Of a stretch of 64,000 nucleotides of DNA, positions 1 through 23,991 are shown piece after piece. Numbering within the stretch: position 1 is the stretch's first letter; each line of letters opens with the position of its first letter. Below the pieces are notes generated by a model. That model was not told the origin of the DNA. It saw only the letters and a program-made list of their open reading frames with translations, and made no database searches. Origin of the DNA: Owenia fusiformis (Eukaryota > Annelida > Polychaeta > Sabellida > Oweniidae); assembly GCA_903813345.2 (NCBI GenBank), contig CAIIXF020000012.1, positions 32,618,501 to 32,682,500 on the forward strand, in the 5' to 3' direction. Both the position numbers and the translations under genes were made by a program.

Positions 1-1157
1 CTTCCGCGTTGGGAGTTGTTTTGCTGGGAATATCCCCATTGATAATTGCTGCGTCCCTGGCCTTGGTATAAAAAATGGTTCTGGGAACGCCCTCTACCAC
101 GTGAACGACCTCCACGTCCTCTAGCACCACGGTTATTTCCTCTTGATTGAGAAAATACTGATCCTCGAACTTGAGCTTTGTTCATTTCAGCGATATCCTT
201 TACTTGTTTTGTAACATCATCGCCAAATAAATACTTGGTTACTGATGCAGATTTGTCACACAGGTGTTTGAATCCTTGTGCTATTTCCGGTTTGAATAAT
301 TCCCGGCGCCTCATATTCAATTTGTAGTTTGCTTGACACGACATTTGTATGCTATCATATAACATCAGACCAATTTTTCCAAATTGGTCTTCATATTCGT
401 CAGAATTAGTTGCCAACTTAGATTTGATTTGATCCAGTATTTCTAATGATTTCGTGGCAGCCACTATAGCACTTATGATAGGCTTCTGAGCCTGTTGTAG
501 TCGTACATCACTGGTACGGAGATCATATGAAACCCTTGACCATATTTGCTCATTAACCTTTGCAACACAGAGTAAAGGTGCGTTATTTGGGGTTTTATAA
601 GTGTCATGTTTAGATTTTTCATCATCTCCATCCAAGTTGGTTTGAATCAACTCATTCACTAAAGAAGCAGCTGCTGCTGCAATCGGTGGACCTTGGTCCT
701 CCTGAGGTTTTATTTGAGATTTGAGTTGTTTCATAAAATCTGACATAACAATTTCGTTATCACTCGAATTGTTGGCTTTTGATTTCTTAGTTGGAGGTTG
801 AGAACTTTCACTGTCCTCATCATAATCATACTGATCTTGATCATATTCATCATCATTATCATTGAACTGATTGTCCTCCTCGAGAGAGTTTGGATTTTGC
901 CTCATTGCATCTTTAATGTCCTTCAATGATGACGACATTATGCCAGCCATAGAATCTTTCATAGCGTTCATTCCACTTGTGATGGCATTTGTTAGGCTTA
1001 GGAAATCATCCTTACCTACATGAGCTATATTAGCATCTTTCTTAGAATTTGTTTTAGATTTTGATTTTGATTTTCCTTTAACATCTGAAGATTTTGGCAA
1101 ATCAAGGAGACTTTCTTCGGTCTCCATATCTATATCTCCGAGTTGAGATTGTGCCAT
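1..1157 (-). mobile_element. Retroelement Gag-like ORF, probably DIRS-type, running off the left edge
   Basis: Reading from an ATG at 1157 towards the window start, the frame stays open for about 385 codons and leaves the window without a stop. The product has a Lys/Ser-rich N-terminus, an acidic Asp/Glu/Tyr stretch, a helical middle with an LFKPE motif followed by a YLFGDDV motif, and a C-terminal Arg/Gly-rich tail like an RNA-binding domain. This layout resembles ORF1 (Gag-like) proteins of DIRS-type tyrosine-recombinase retrotransposons of marine invertebrates; the family assignment is from memory and uncertain. The part inside the window looks whole, which suggests a young copy. It lies in the same orientation as TRIM37, apparently in one of its introns. 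Reverse transcriptase and recombinase parts, if present, are outside the window. Confidence 0.6.
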
Positions 1158-2411
1158 ATTGACTGATAAAGTCGCGTTGAGTTACACTGATCTCTTTACT
1201 ATAGTGTATTGAGTTTTTAGCAATCACTCAGAGCCAAGTCAGCTCGTAATTTTATTCACGCAGAGCCAAGTCAGCTCGAAAGAATTACTTCAAGCGTGAT
1301 CTATAAAAACAAAACGCTTTTCACAATGAAAGCCCAGTTAGGCTATGACCATTGGTTTATTTTATAAAAAGTTTCCCGCGTTTTGCGAGACAAAGAAATT
1401 CCCAATCAGGGGTAAGCTGCTATTCACACAGTAATTGAACCCCAAGTCAGGGTTATTTTTATTTATCGAAATATATCCAGTTAGATATATATCAATGTAT
1501 TGAATGTACTGAACATTAGACAAGGTAGCTAAAGTCCAGGCATAAAACCGCAAAGTGAATTCTCACCTGCTGAGCAGCTCAAATGTGGAACACGTCCACC
1601 TACCTGCAAAGTCGCAATAAATCTAACCTACGCATGCGCAGTGAATCATCTCATGTAATCGGCATTGGTTTTAGCAAGGAGGTAGAATTTGCACAGGGCC
1701 TTTAAACATTTAAATTTTGCACACTTTGCACAGGGCCTTTAAACTACTACTTAAAGGGTTATAATTTACCATTGCTGGTCCCGGCACTTCTGGTAAAAGG
1801 TAGGGGGTCGCACCTGGAACCGCAGGATAAGACTATCCTGCTCTGTGTTCAAGTATCCCTCACTTGCAAGTAGGTCGAGACGGAAAAATCTAGAGAAGTA
1901 ATCAGAAAATGTTACGTTGGCTATTGAATATCACTGATGTTTATCAATGCTGAGGAAGATATCATATATCCTGTTCTATATTCTACTCAAAAATTGATCA
2001 ATTTATTAAAATGCCACATTGCTGATTACAATTTACAATTATTATGAATTAAAATTGCATCGCTGCTTTTCCTATTTACAGCTTTATATTCAATAAATTA
2101 GAGAACCATTGAAATATCAACAGTTATCAACAATTATCAATTTATTGTTATAAGGCACATAATCATATGATATCATACATTTAACTAGGCCTATAGTCAA
2201 ATAATTTCTTAATAATTACAATAAATACACATTTATAATTTTTTAGCAGTTACATTTCTGAGTTGTCAAACTCTTAAACAAACTTGACAAAGTTGTAAGA
2301 ATGACACCATAGCCTCATAGCCTATAGATGGCACTTATAACTTGATTGGTCTTTACACCATGACAACACTTGCTCCCAAATGAGAGAAAACAGACATTGC
2401 AAACTACTCAC
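1158..2411. other. Retroelement leader region and TRIM37 intron
   Basis: No exon is recognisable. Next to the Gag-like ORF are short direct repeats: GAGCCAAGTCAGCTCG occurs twice near 1231 and 1263, and TGCACAGGGCCTTTAAAC occurs twice near 1690 and 1733. These probably belong to the element's untranslated leader or terminal repeat; its outer boundary is not obvious and may lie between about 1560 and 1900. The rest, to 2411, reads as AT-rich intron. The next expected TRIM37 exon (completing the MATH domain) was looked for and not found here, so it should lie left of the window. Confidence 0.4.
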
Positions 2412-14883
<12,472 letters not shown>

Positions 14884-15370
14884 ATCAATTTGCTAGTTTT
14901 CAGCTTTCAAGGCATCACCTTACCTCCATATTCAGACTTTCTTTATATTTTATGAAAGTTTTTAAAACCAAAATATTTTCTTTCAATGGCGATTCTTAAA
15001 AGCTATTTCATTGGCCAATAGAAGTCACGTGGAAATTGAGCATACCATATACTTTTTCCAAGAATAGTCCCCGGGAATTTCAAATTCACAAGTTATTGAT
15101 ATTGCTCAATAGATTTAACAGGACTATGGTCATTCCCGGGGGTCATTTTTAGTCACTTATAGAAATACCACTAAAAAAAATTCTGCCATTTGTGGCCCGG
15201 GGTGTCAAGTCTGTACCGTGAGTAGTATACCATGTACTAGCCTACGCAAAAGGCCCCCTTCTTTGGAAATCGGACACTTGAAATCTGAGGCCCGGGTATA
15301 AGCCTACAGTCATTAAAAAAGTCAGTCTCATTCCATGTAAATTATCGATTTATCGAAATTATCGAAAAAG

Positions 15371-16051
15371 CGATTTGAAGCAGACCATGATGTAGGTTTT
15401 AAAAAATTAATCTGAGGAATACATTAAGGATTTCATGTTTGATTGTGTGTGTATTCGTTTAGGAAGACATTTAACTTTCTAATAACGGAAAAGATTTTCG
15501 AACAGTGCTCGACTTTTTTGTAGTCAATCTACCCATATAAGCTAATTTGGTCGATTGGAAAATGTTGTGTTTTACACATTTACTTTGATCATTTCTTTCC
15601 CTGTCGTCTAGAGTGTCAAGTATTTTTATGAGAATATGTACATAATTAAGGTCTGTTGAAGATTTATAAGCATTAACGTTTTGGCTATAATTTAAAATAT
15701 CATAAGTGTACGTTGCCAACTCGAATGTACGTTGTTCCATTGAATTTACTCAATTCACAGTTCACCCTAATGCAGGCAACGTATTTTTCGTAACACTAAC
15801 ACTGAGACAGGGGGGTCAGATGCATTTAAAATTGAAACAGAACAATTACAGGATTACTTCAATTTGAATGAATTATTGAAAATTTCCAGATATATCATAA
15901 ACGGGATTCAGCCCCCCCCCCCCCCCCCCAGATCCGCCAGTGGAATTTTAAAAAGTCATATTCAATAACTTGAAATCCTTAATGTATTGCTCAGATCGAA
16001 TTTTTTTTAAAACCTACATCAAAATCTACAAGTTGTTTTTGCTTCAAATCG
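15371..16051. mobile_element. Inverted-repeat element between TRIM37 and the Ly6 gene
   Basis: An arm of about 70-80 bp at 15371-15440 (CGATTTGAAGCAG, ATGTAGGTTTTAAAA, AATACATTAAGGATTTCA) is repeated in inverse orientation at 15971-16051. About 530 bp lie between the arms, including a run of about 17 C at 15911-15929. No coding signal was seen. It occupies the presumed divergent promoter region of TRIM37 (-) and the Ly6 gene (+). Confidence 0.65.
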
Positions 16052-16978
16052 GTTAATAGTGACACCGTGCATCCAAAGTATACACCGGCGCCAGTGTTTA
16101 ATCACCGTACGTTATCGATGGTTAGGCGTGACTAGGGGACTTTCTTAACATTTATAATGTATTCCTGGGCCTCAGCTTGAAATGGATCGATTTTTTACTC
16201 AGCCGTTTTCAAAACAGAAATGGCGGAAAGAGGGGTGATGTCAACGCGGTAGCCTAACAGTCGCCCCAGGGCGACATAAAGGGACTTCGAAAGCTCCTTT
16301 TAATTTTAATGAGTTACAAACCATAGATCTATTTTTAAATGTTAAGGTTTTAAATTATATTCTATTCAAATTCTATCACTGTTAAATTATATATCTGCTT
16401 TATATGGGCTTATTAGCCTTTTGCAGATTATCGACATAGACATAGACATAGACGGAGTGGCGCGGTTACAATGACCCCCTTTCCAATTTTCAAGGTTTCA
16501 TAAGCAGGAGGTTATATTCTTATGTCATCCTTAATCTCGCCATTCAAAACATTCAATCTTGCAGATTTGTTGACTTTTTTAACAAACATCCCCTTAGGCC
16601 CATACACTCTTGGCCCGGTGAGTTGAAATATTTTGTATGTTTCAAAGCCACTTTTCAATCCCTTTTCATTTCTTGGGATCGTAATTTGGCTTCATAATTA
16701 ACAGATTAACATGGACTCTGATATATTAATGACATTTTGATGTGTTTGTCCTTTCTGATTTACTCAAAATAATATTTAAGAAATGGGAGGTAAAACAAAG
16801 AACCTGCTTCTTATGGCCTTGTTGAATTTCCTTATAGTCACGTGACCAGTGACTTCCGAGAAGTTCAAAATACAGCTGCATTAAAACCCGGGATTTCAAA
16901 CAAGTCAGATATAGGCACTTCCTCGAATCTCGATCCTCTGAACTAAAGAAGGTACTTGTGAACTGTGGAAATATTACA

Positions 16979-19900
16979 ATGGAGTTCGTGGTTATACTAT
17001 CGTTTGGTATCGTTATGCTCGCAGCTTTGACAAATCCAGGTATGTAAGAACTAAAGAAGTGCTTGTTTATCCCGGTTGTTTATCTACCATAATAAACAGA
17101 TTCCCCGCATCCGGGAACAACTGAGTTTATTGTGCACGTGTCCGTGAGATCATCGAATACGCGTACCCAGGTTTTTTTCAAAGGATTGCATCTACTAACG
17201 TCTCCATCATCGACATAGATCACCATCCTTGCACTAAGTTGAAGCTTCCATCTCTTTTGTTTCGAGCATATTAGGGGAGTAAGTCACCCCCTCTCTCTAA
17301 TATTCTCTATATTCATGTAGGCTACAGGAGAAAATAAGAGGGAGGGGTGACTTCCTATGAATCACATCCTAGTTCTCAGTCTCTTCCTCTGCACCATGAA
17401 CAAAATTCATGGGGAAAAGGTCAAAGGTTCTTACTATAATTTCTGTATCTCTCTGTCTCTCTCTCATACTTGGTCAACATTATCCCGTTCCCGGACTATA
17501 GACCATAGTCCGGGAACGGGATAAGGTCAACATACTAAGTGCATTGGTGGGCATTCTATGAGGTCAAAGGTCAGTATCTAGGTATTTGACTTTTTAAGAG
17601 TCAGACCCTTCCGGTCTGTGATGTTGTGACTCTTGGGGACCCATGATTAGGTGACCTGAGGTCAAGGTCATTCCTAGGTCAAAGGTCAACATCTAGGCAT
17701 TTGCTTATTAAAGGTTTTTAGGGCTTCTGTGACCCTTGGCGAGCAATGCTCAGGTGGCCTTATGTCAAGGTCAATGTTTTGGTTAAGGTCGAATGTCAAT
17801 ATCTAGGTATTTGGCTTTTTAAGACCATCGGTCTGTGTTGTGACCCTTGACGACCCATGATAAGTTGACCTTAGGTCAAGGTCAACCTATGGGTCAAGTT
17901 TATTCGAAGGTCAGAGATCAATATCTTGGTATTTGGTACAAGTCGACCTGAGGTTATATTAGTCAAGGTCATGGTCAACTCAAGGTCAAAGGTCATTGTC
18001 TAAGTTTTTTGGCTTTTAAGGCACTTGAAGGATACTGTGACCCTTGGTGACTCATGATTAATGTAGGTGACCTGAGGACAAAGTCAATATTTATTGGCCG
18101 AGGTCATCTCAAGATCAAAGGTGAATATCGAGGTATTGCGTTTCAAAGCCTTCGGACATGTTCACCGAAATTCAAGAATCAGTAAAGGTCAAACACGTAT
18201 TTAGCATTTTATGGGGGCTGCTGCCATGTGGGGGCTGCTGTGACTCTTGGTGATCCAGTCAAACGGGTAGATTGCTAGTTTAAATTAAAAAAGCAACGAG
18301 TCAATTTTTCTGAAAAGGGACGAGGCTAAACTCAAGACAGGGATGCGCCGAAACCTGTTGCAACCCCCTGGCTACGCCAGTGCATTATTTACTAGGCTTC
18401 ACAAGATCTCAAAGTTAGTTGAATTTTGCTATTTTTCAGCTAAGAGTCTAAGATGCTTCCAATGTGTGGATGTGGCTGGTAGCTCAGATCTGACTTCATC
18501 TACAGGTCACTCTGACCCCAGTTGTAGGAATGCTCCTTCCTCCTCAGCAGAGTGTCAATCTGGAGAAGTATGTGGATATTCTAAGGGGTCTGTACAGGGA
18601 CATTTGTTTGGTGAGTAACTTTATCAACGCTGTTGTCGGAGGATGTTTATTTTATCCACAGACTCTGTAGTTCGTTTTTCAAATAATAATTGTGATAACT
18701 TTTGATTTTTGTATTTTAAAAAGATATGTTTATTTATTGATCTCCATATAGTGACAGCTGAGGTCAATGCAGTGGTCAGAGGATGTATGCCGTTGCTCGA
18801 CCGTGACACCAGCATGGGTTGCCATAGTAATAAGGAAGCAAGTGGTATAATTAGTGAGGTGCTTTCTTCTCTGAGTGAACTAGGGGATGTGAAGGTTGAT
18901 GGGGAAGTCTGTTACTGTGACACCGATCTGTGTGTACCTGAGTGTGATGGCGCATACATTGGTCAATTCTGGTAGGTGAATGAGCACATACATACAGTAA
19001 AATTTGTTTAGTGGAACATCTCTCTAAGTGGAGCATCTCTCTAAGTGGAACACTTCTCAAAGTGGAAAGCCTCTCTAAGTGGAACATTTCTTTAAGTGGA
19101 ACACTTCCATAAGTGTAATGCTTTCAAAGATCTTTTGCTGATCAATTAATGTAAAATGAATCTCTGAAAGGGGAAAACCTAAAAAGTTGCACACTATTAT
19201 GTAGTACCAAAGGTGTTCCACTGACACAGGTTTTACTGTATTTGGAATGTCTGACAACAGCCGGAACACCTCTACAATGCAAACACCTATCAATGTGAAC
19301 ACTTTTTCTTGGCTAAACTTTGAAATGTGAACACCTGCTAATCAGAACACTTTTTAAGTCTCATTTTTGTTATCTCCCATTGACTCACATATTAAAAAAA
19401 CTTGAAATATGAACACCTGCTAATTCGAACATTTTTAGCATAGGCAAAGGGCGATTGGAATAATTTTTTGATAAAGATGGCATGGTAATCGATCTGCTGT
19501 TGGTGGTGCCATCTTTATATCGGCCCAGAACCTATGATTTTTAGCTTGTCCCACTGGGGCACATGAGACAGACTTTACTAATAGGTTTAAAATAACTTTG
19601 TATGTTTATAAATACTGTTTATTTCAGTGTCAAAAAGTGGATGTTTGCAGTAGCAGGTGTTGGAGTGCTATTGGTCATTATACTTCTATGTACATGCTGC
19701 TGTTGTTGCTGCGGCTGCTGCGGCAGTTGTTGCAAGAAACGCCAAGATGGCTACATGGTCCAACCACTTATAATCACAGACAGGTATATGTTAAAGAGAA
19801 TACTGTATATATATCTGAACCACCATAATTGAGAGCATCTAAGTTTTTCCATTTCAGGCACATCAAGCCAAAAATGTCACTTAGACTTACCTTGTATTCG

Positions 19901-20196
19901 CGAATGCAACTAACGCCTGTCAGCTACTGGATTAACTTGCTGTTTTATGGCTAACTCATTTAAATATGAACAGAACAGTGGCAGGTACTATTCATATTAA
20001 ATGAGTTGCCCATAAAATAGCAAGTAAATCCGTTAGCCGGCAGGCGTTAGTTGCGCGAATACAAGCTTAGGCTTGCATTTCATAACACATTGTACCGTAA
20101 CATAACTGTACATATGTATTTTAAATGAGATTAACCTTAAAAATGTCTGTTTTCAGGCACCAAAGTGAGATAAGAGAACAACAACAAGTGATATAG
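16979..20196 (+). CDS. Ly6/uPAR-type single-pass membrane protein, complete, 215 aa
   Basis: Five exons (16979-17039, 18440-18610, 18752-18971, 19628-19783, 20157-20196) with GT-AG junctions join in frame to 648 nt including TAG. Exon 1 is a signal peptide (MEFVVILSFGIVMLAALTNP). The mature part opens with LRCFQC and closes with CYCDTDLC, the usual Ly6/uPAR three-finger signature, although the last motif has CYC where the family usually has CC. A transmembrane helix spans about residues 155-171, followed by an extraordinary cysteine cluster (CTCCCCCCGCCGSCC, about 172-186) and a short tail ending REQQQVI. Most Ly6 proteins are GPI-anchored or secreted; this one looks like a type I protein, probably palmitoylated. 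Ligand and function are unknown. Intron 1 holds an AGGTCA-rich minisatellite; intron 4 holds a hairpin repeat; a 187-bp higher-order repeat follows the stop. Confidence 0.88.
17480..17524. repeat. Perfect 20-bp-arm hairpin in Ly6 intron 1
   Basis: TTATCCCGTTCCCGGACTAT at 17480-17499 is perfectly inverted at 17505-17524 around a 5-nt loop (AGACC). It is GC-richer than the surroundings and would form a stable stem in the transcript. It abuts the AGGTCA-rich tract. Confidence 0.9.
17540..18130. repeat. AGGTCA-rich minisatellite with DR1-like sites in Ly6 intron 1
   Basis: Five or so degenerate units of about 110-120 bp, each containing variants of GTGACCCTTGGTGACCCATG, GACCTGAGGTCAAGGTCA and AGGTCAAAGGTCA, then ATCTAGGTATTTGGCTTTTTAAG. 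At least three exact AGGTCAAAGGTCA stretches (near 17561, 17670 and 17975) are perfect direct repeats with one-base spacing, the DR1 form bound by RXR, HNF4 and PPAR-type nuclear receptors. Similar GACCTTGACCTTTGACC minisatellites are common in marine invertebrate genomes, so binding in vivo is not implied. Confidence 0.8.
19001..19430. repeat. Degenerate CTAAGTGGAACACC repeat tract in Ly6 intron 3
   Basis: Several spaced copies of CTCTCTAAGTGGAACA with variants, then AACACCTGCTAATCAGAACAC-type copies. It is the same family as 4621-5075. ORFs across it on the minus strand are made only of the repeat phrase and are not genes. Confidence 0.7.
19891..20065. mobile_element. Hairpin MITE of about 175 bp in Ly6 intron 4
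   Basis: Ends CTTGTATTCGCGAATGCAAC and its inverse GTTGCGCGAATACAAG. The arms also share AACGCCTG, AACTTGCTGTTTTATGG and AACTCATTTAAATATGAA in inverted form. The loop is short. It lies 91 bp before the acceptor of the last exon (20157). Confidence 0.8.
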
Positions 20197-20334
20197 GAGG
20201 GTAGTTACTGTATATATGAAGACACCTTGGAATCTCAGCTGCCATGTGGAACTCTCTCTCTTCTCTGTAAATGTAGGAAAACACACAGCATCATTTTTTG
20301 GAATTAATTAATTGCTGTGCTTAAAAGTCCAAGA

Positions 20335-21440
20335 CTAGACCATGACATGACTTTAGATAATGATATTCTTATAGTCAGTAAATGAGTGTTGATAATTTTG
20401 ATGAGCAATTGGTCATATGACACTCATTGATTTTAAGTGTAAATGAGTATACATAATCATGAGGAGCAATTGGCGATATGGCATTCATTGATTTATCTTG
20501 AGTGTAAATTAGTGTAGATAATTTTGATGAACAATTGTCCATATGATATTCATTGATTTTGAGTGTAAATGAGAGTAGATAATTTTGATGAGCAATTGGT
20601 CATATGACAGTCATTGATTTTAAGTGTAAATGAGTATACATAATCATGAGGAGCAATTGGCGATATGGCATTCATTGATTTATCTTGAGTGTAAATTAGT
20701 GTAGATAATTTTGATGAACAATTGTCCATATGATATTCATTGATTTTGAGTGTAAATGAGAGTAGATAATTTTGATGAGCAATTGGTCATATGACACTCA
20801 TTGATTTTAAGTGTAAATGAGTATACATAATCATGAGGAGCAATTGCCGATATGGCAATCATTGATTTATCTTGAGTGTAAATTAGTGTAGATAATTTTG
20901 ATGAACAATTGGCCATATGATATTCATTGATTTTGAGTGTAAATGGGAGTAGATAATTTTGATGAGCAATTGGTCATATGACAGTCATTGATTTTAAGTG
21001 TAAATGAGTATACATAATCATGAGGAGCAATTGGCTATATGACATTCCTTGGTTTTGAGTGTGAACAAATTTTAATTGGCGATATGGCATTCATTGATTT
21101 ATTTTGAGTGTAAATTAGTGTAGATAATTTTGATAAGCAATTGGCCTTTATGATATTCATTGATTTTGAGTGTAAATGAGAGTAGATAATTTTAATGAGT
21201 AATTTGGCATATGGCATTCATTAATTTTGATTGTAACTGAGTGTAGATAATTTTGATAGTAATTTGCCATATGAATCGATATTCATTGATTTTGAGTGTA
21301 AATTAGGCCTAGTGGAGATAATTTTGATTAGCAATTGGATAAATTATTTAAATGACATTCATCGACTTTGTGTGCAATTGAGTGGAAATAATTTTGATGA
21401 GTAATGGGTCCTGGTAATGGCATTCATTGATTAATATTAA
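20335..21440. repeat. Tandem repeat with 62-bp units in a 187-bp higher-order period, after the Ly6 stop
   Basis: Units carry GATAATTTTGATGAGCAATTG, CATATGACA[C/G]TCATTGATTTT and AGTGTAAATGAG. Three unit types alternate, and the phrase ACATAATCATGAGGAGCAA recurs at 20451, 20638, 20825 and 21012, exactly 187 bp apart, showing a higher-order repeat. Copies decay after about 21060. The array begins about 140 bp after the stop codon, so it is probably in the 3' UTR of the Ly6 gene or just beyond it. Confidence 0.9.
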
Positions 21441-21710
21441 TAATACTATGCATTACATGACTGCTTATCTTTTAATGGATATCTGTATCCATAGCTGTAG
21501 ATTAAGGCATGGTAGCCAATTTTGCCAAGTGGAGGAAGATAGTTTATTTCCTGTTTATTTTTGGTGACTTTCACAGCTAGTGTTTTAGTTTAATATTGTA
21601 AGTATGTAAAGTTCTTAAATATATTTTTAGTATATAAAATGGACTACTGTTACTTGTAATTGTAGAATGTTCAAAGAACAAATTGTCAAATCTGACGAGT
21701 ATGCATTTTT

Positions 21711-21841
21711 ATGTCACCACCAGAAACGGTGACATATTATTACAGTCTTCAACTTTTTGTGGCCTTGTTCAGTGTTTGTAACGGTATTCGGTGTTCAGCT
21801 TCTGTAACAAATGGCAGGTTGTGACATTTAGCATATTAATG
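21711..21841. repeat. Interspersed repeat, GTCACCACC family
   Basis: Starts ATGTCACCACCAGAAACGGT and ends ACAAATGGCAGGTTGTGACA with TTTAGCATATTAATG. Closest match is 43552-43672. Lies between the Ly6 3' region and the nucleotidyltransferase gene. Confidence 0.7.
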
Positions 21842-21922
21842 TCCGACTAATGTTTTCAGGCTATTCCGGGGTGAATACGTTGCTCGGTGAAAGACATTTA
21901 CAATATTTTGTGTCATTTTCAA

Positions 21923-23280
21923 CTACTTTTTTCGTCTTGTTTCCTCTTGGTATTGTTCCACCATCTGGTCCCATGTAACTTCGAATTGTTTTACATCATC
22001 CATTTCGAGTTTGAGCTTTTTCTCCCAATCTTCTTCAGTTCTTACAAACTCCACTAAACATGATACATATTCAAGTAGATTCACTGGCGGATCGTCCATC
22101 GCCATCAGGAAAGGACTTAACAGATTCACTTCTGGAAAATCAATATCCCAAAGACCACCGAAGTCGTGACCATTGTATTCGTGTACCACGTAGTAGAATC
22201 TGCAATATCGATTTAAAATATCGATAAAACAGTTCCCTAAATGTGGTTTGGCGCAATCCTGTTGGTGGGTCTCTACCAAAGTAGTGATTGCATACGAGCT
22301 TGCTACCGGGTGTCTCTTAAATAGTCTTGCACCGATGTATTTAAATACGAGAACAATTTTTCTGTGGTGTACATCAAGTTTGATTCTGCTTCCCGAGGGA
22401 TGGTCACACAAGGAGAAAGTCCAATGTGAGCAAGGGTCGTCACAAAAGTGTGTCCCCCAAAGGGTTTCGGTGTGAGTGTAGGGGGTAAGAATACGGCGAC
22501 CTCTCGAAGTAAATGATTCCTCGATACAGAAACTTAAATCTACGTCTGTCCTACATAGAGGCCCTCCAACTCTTAGTCCAATACTTGGACCCGATGGATA
22601 AAGGTCCAACATGATTTCATTCTTATGTACGACAATAAGCTCAATGTCACCTTCATCCATCCTTTTTAAATCATGGCGTCCCAAATATTTCATCCCCAAG
22701 CGATCCTCGAGTTGTAAAAGACACTTGTGGATCTGATGGAGCAAAAGTCGACATATATTGCTCGTTAGTTTACCATTTTCAGTGATCAACTTCGTGAACG
22801 TTATACGGGACAGATTATCATTGTAATGTCTGCATAAGTTTGTTTTTGGATTTTCATGGCATGTTTTCTCCCATAGATCATTCAGATGTTCTCTCAGTGT
22901 CGGGTCTTTAATTAGGATTTGTCCCCAGTTAAAGTTCTCATCTTTGCTGTCGTCGAAAATCTCAATTTGTGACTTGTCGTAGCTTAGCGCAAGGAGGAGT
23001 ATATAATCAAATTCATTTGCTTGTAGCACTTTTGTACGCTTGTAAAAACTGCCAGTTTTTAGGATCCGGGTAACTTTCAATATGGGACATATCTTACCAA
23101 TTTTGTTTGCAATTTTATTAACAATTCTCTGGACAAAGTCTCTTTGCTCTTTAACAGCAGGGTCGGAATAGTCAACATTGACCTTGTTATAAAGTACTTC
23201 AACAAATCTTTTGAGCTGGTCAGCTTGCTCTATTGTGACATCATCTAGGGGTTTCGAGAGAGATTTCCCTATTGTTCTAT
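21923..23280 (-). CDS. cGAS/Mab-21-like nucleotidyltransferase (cGLR-like), main 3' exon
   Basis: From an acceptor (TTTTTTTTAG) ending at 23281 the frame is open for about 451 residues to the stop at 21923. Counting from the first whole codon (AGA), the nucleotidyltransferase core shows T-G-S-F at 75-78, then NEFD at 88-91 (E89, D91), and EIMLDLYP with a third acidic residue at D225. This matches the human cGAS arrangement GSYY, NEFD, ISVD, so all three metal-binding positions are present. The C-terminal lobe has the Mab-21-type helix pattern (VLVFKYIGARLF, SSYAITTLVE, LGNCFIDILNRY). No clear zinc-ribbon insert is seen. The protein ends EETRRKK. The family synthesises cyclic dinucleotides after sensing nucleic acids in many animals; activity here is inference. 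The upstream start exon was not identified: a short open candidate at 23553-23524 (MKVKSSWEFK) has a good donor but the wrong phase. Confidence 0.82.
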
Positions 23281-23991
23281 CTAAAAAAAATTTAAAACAT
23301 GATAGATTTCACCCTCCATACTACATAACGAGGGCTGCTGTGTACAAGTATATATCAATCTTAAATCGAAAGTCCATCAAAGAGAACTTGATTATAAAAA
23401 TTATGTGAGTCAAAACAACAAATTGAAGATAAATTGTCACATTCGTAAATTACAATTCTGAGATATATACAAATAGATTTATTGTTTTTAATAATTCACT
23501 AATTCTTTGAGCATTCTACATACCTTAAATTCCCATGAGCTCTTGACTTTCATGCTGCGTGTGTGTTGCAATTTGCACCTACGTACTTGCGATCGTAATT
23601 TTCTTTTTAAAGTTGTTATCTGAATAATGCTCTTTGAACTGTACACCAATAAACTCAAAGATCGGCATGATCTTCTTTTTGTGTTAAGAAATATTGCCCC
23701 TTAAATATGTCATTTTCTATTTACCTATCTAAGTCCCAATCCAGATAGTATTTAGAAATGGTACAAATCGATTATGAGCCTTTTCTCTCTATCCGTTTCA
23801 ATTCACAAACACAAGGGTCATATATTAAAAATCGACTTTCGAAAAAAGTTTTTGGTATCTTCATTTTCGAATATTTTTCTGCCATTTTAGCAGCAAATTT
23901 TCAGATCATCAAATTCAACAAATAACGTACTAAAACATTATTTACTCCATTCCACACTAGGATTAATCAAGTAGACTGTATACTGTTGTAT

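Noticed and set aside
1362-1553. 63-codon minus-strand ORF
   Set aside because: Lies in the repetitive leader of the retroelement and shows no domain.
19598-19832. Two overlapping 76-codon plus-strand ORFs
   Set aside because: Both are extensions of the Ly6 transmembrane exon into intron; only the frame with VKKWMFAVAGVG joins its neighbours in phase.
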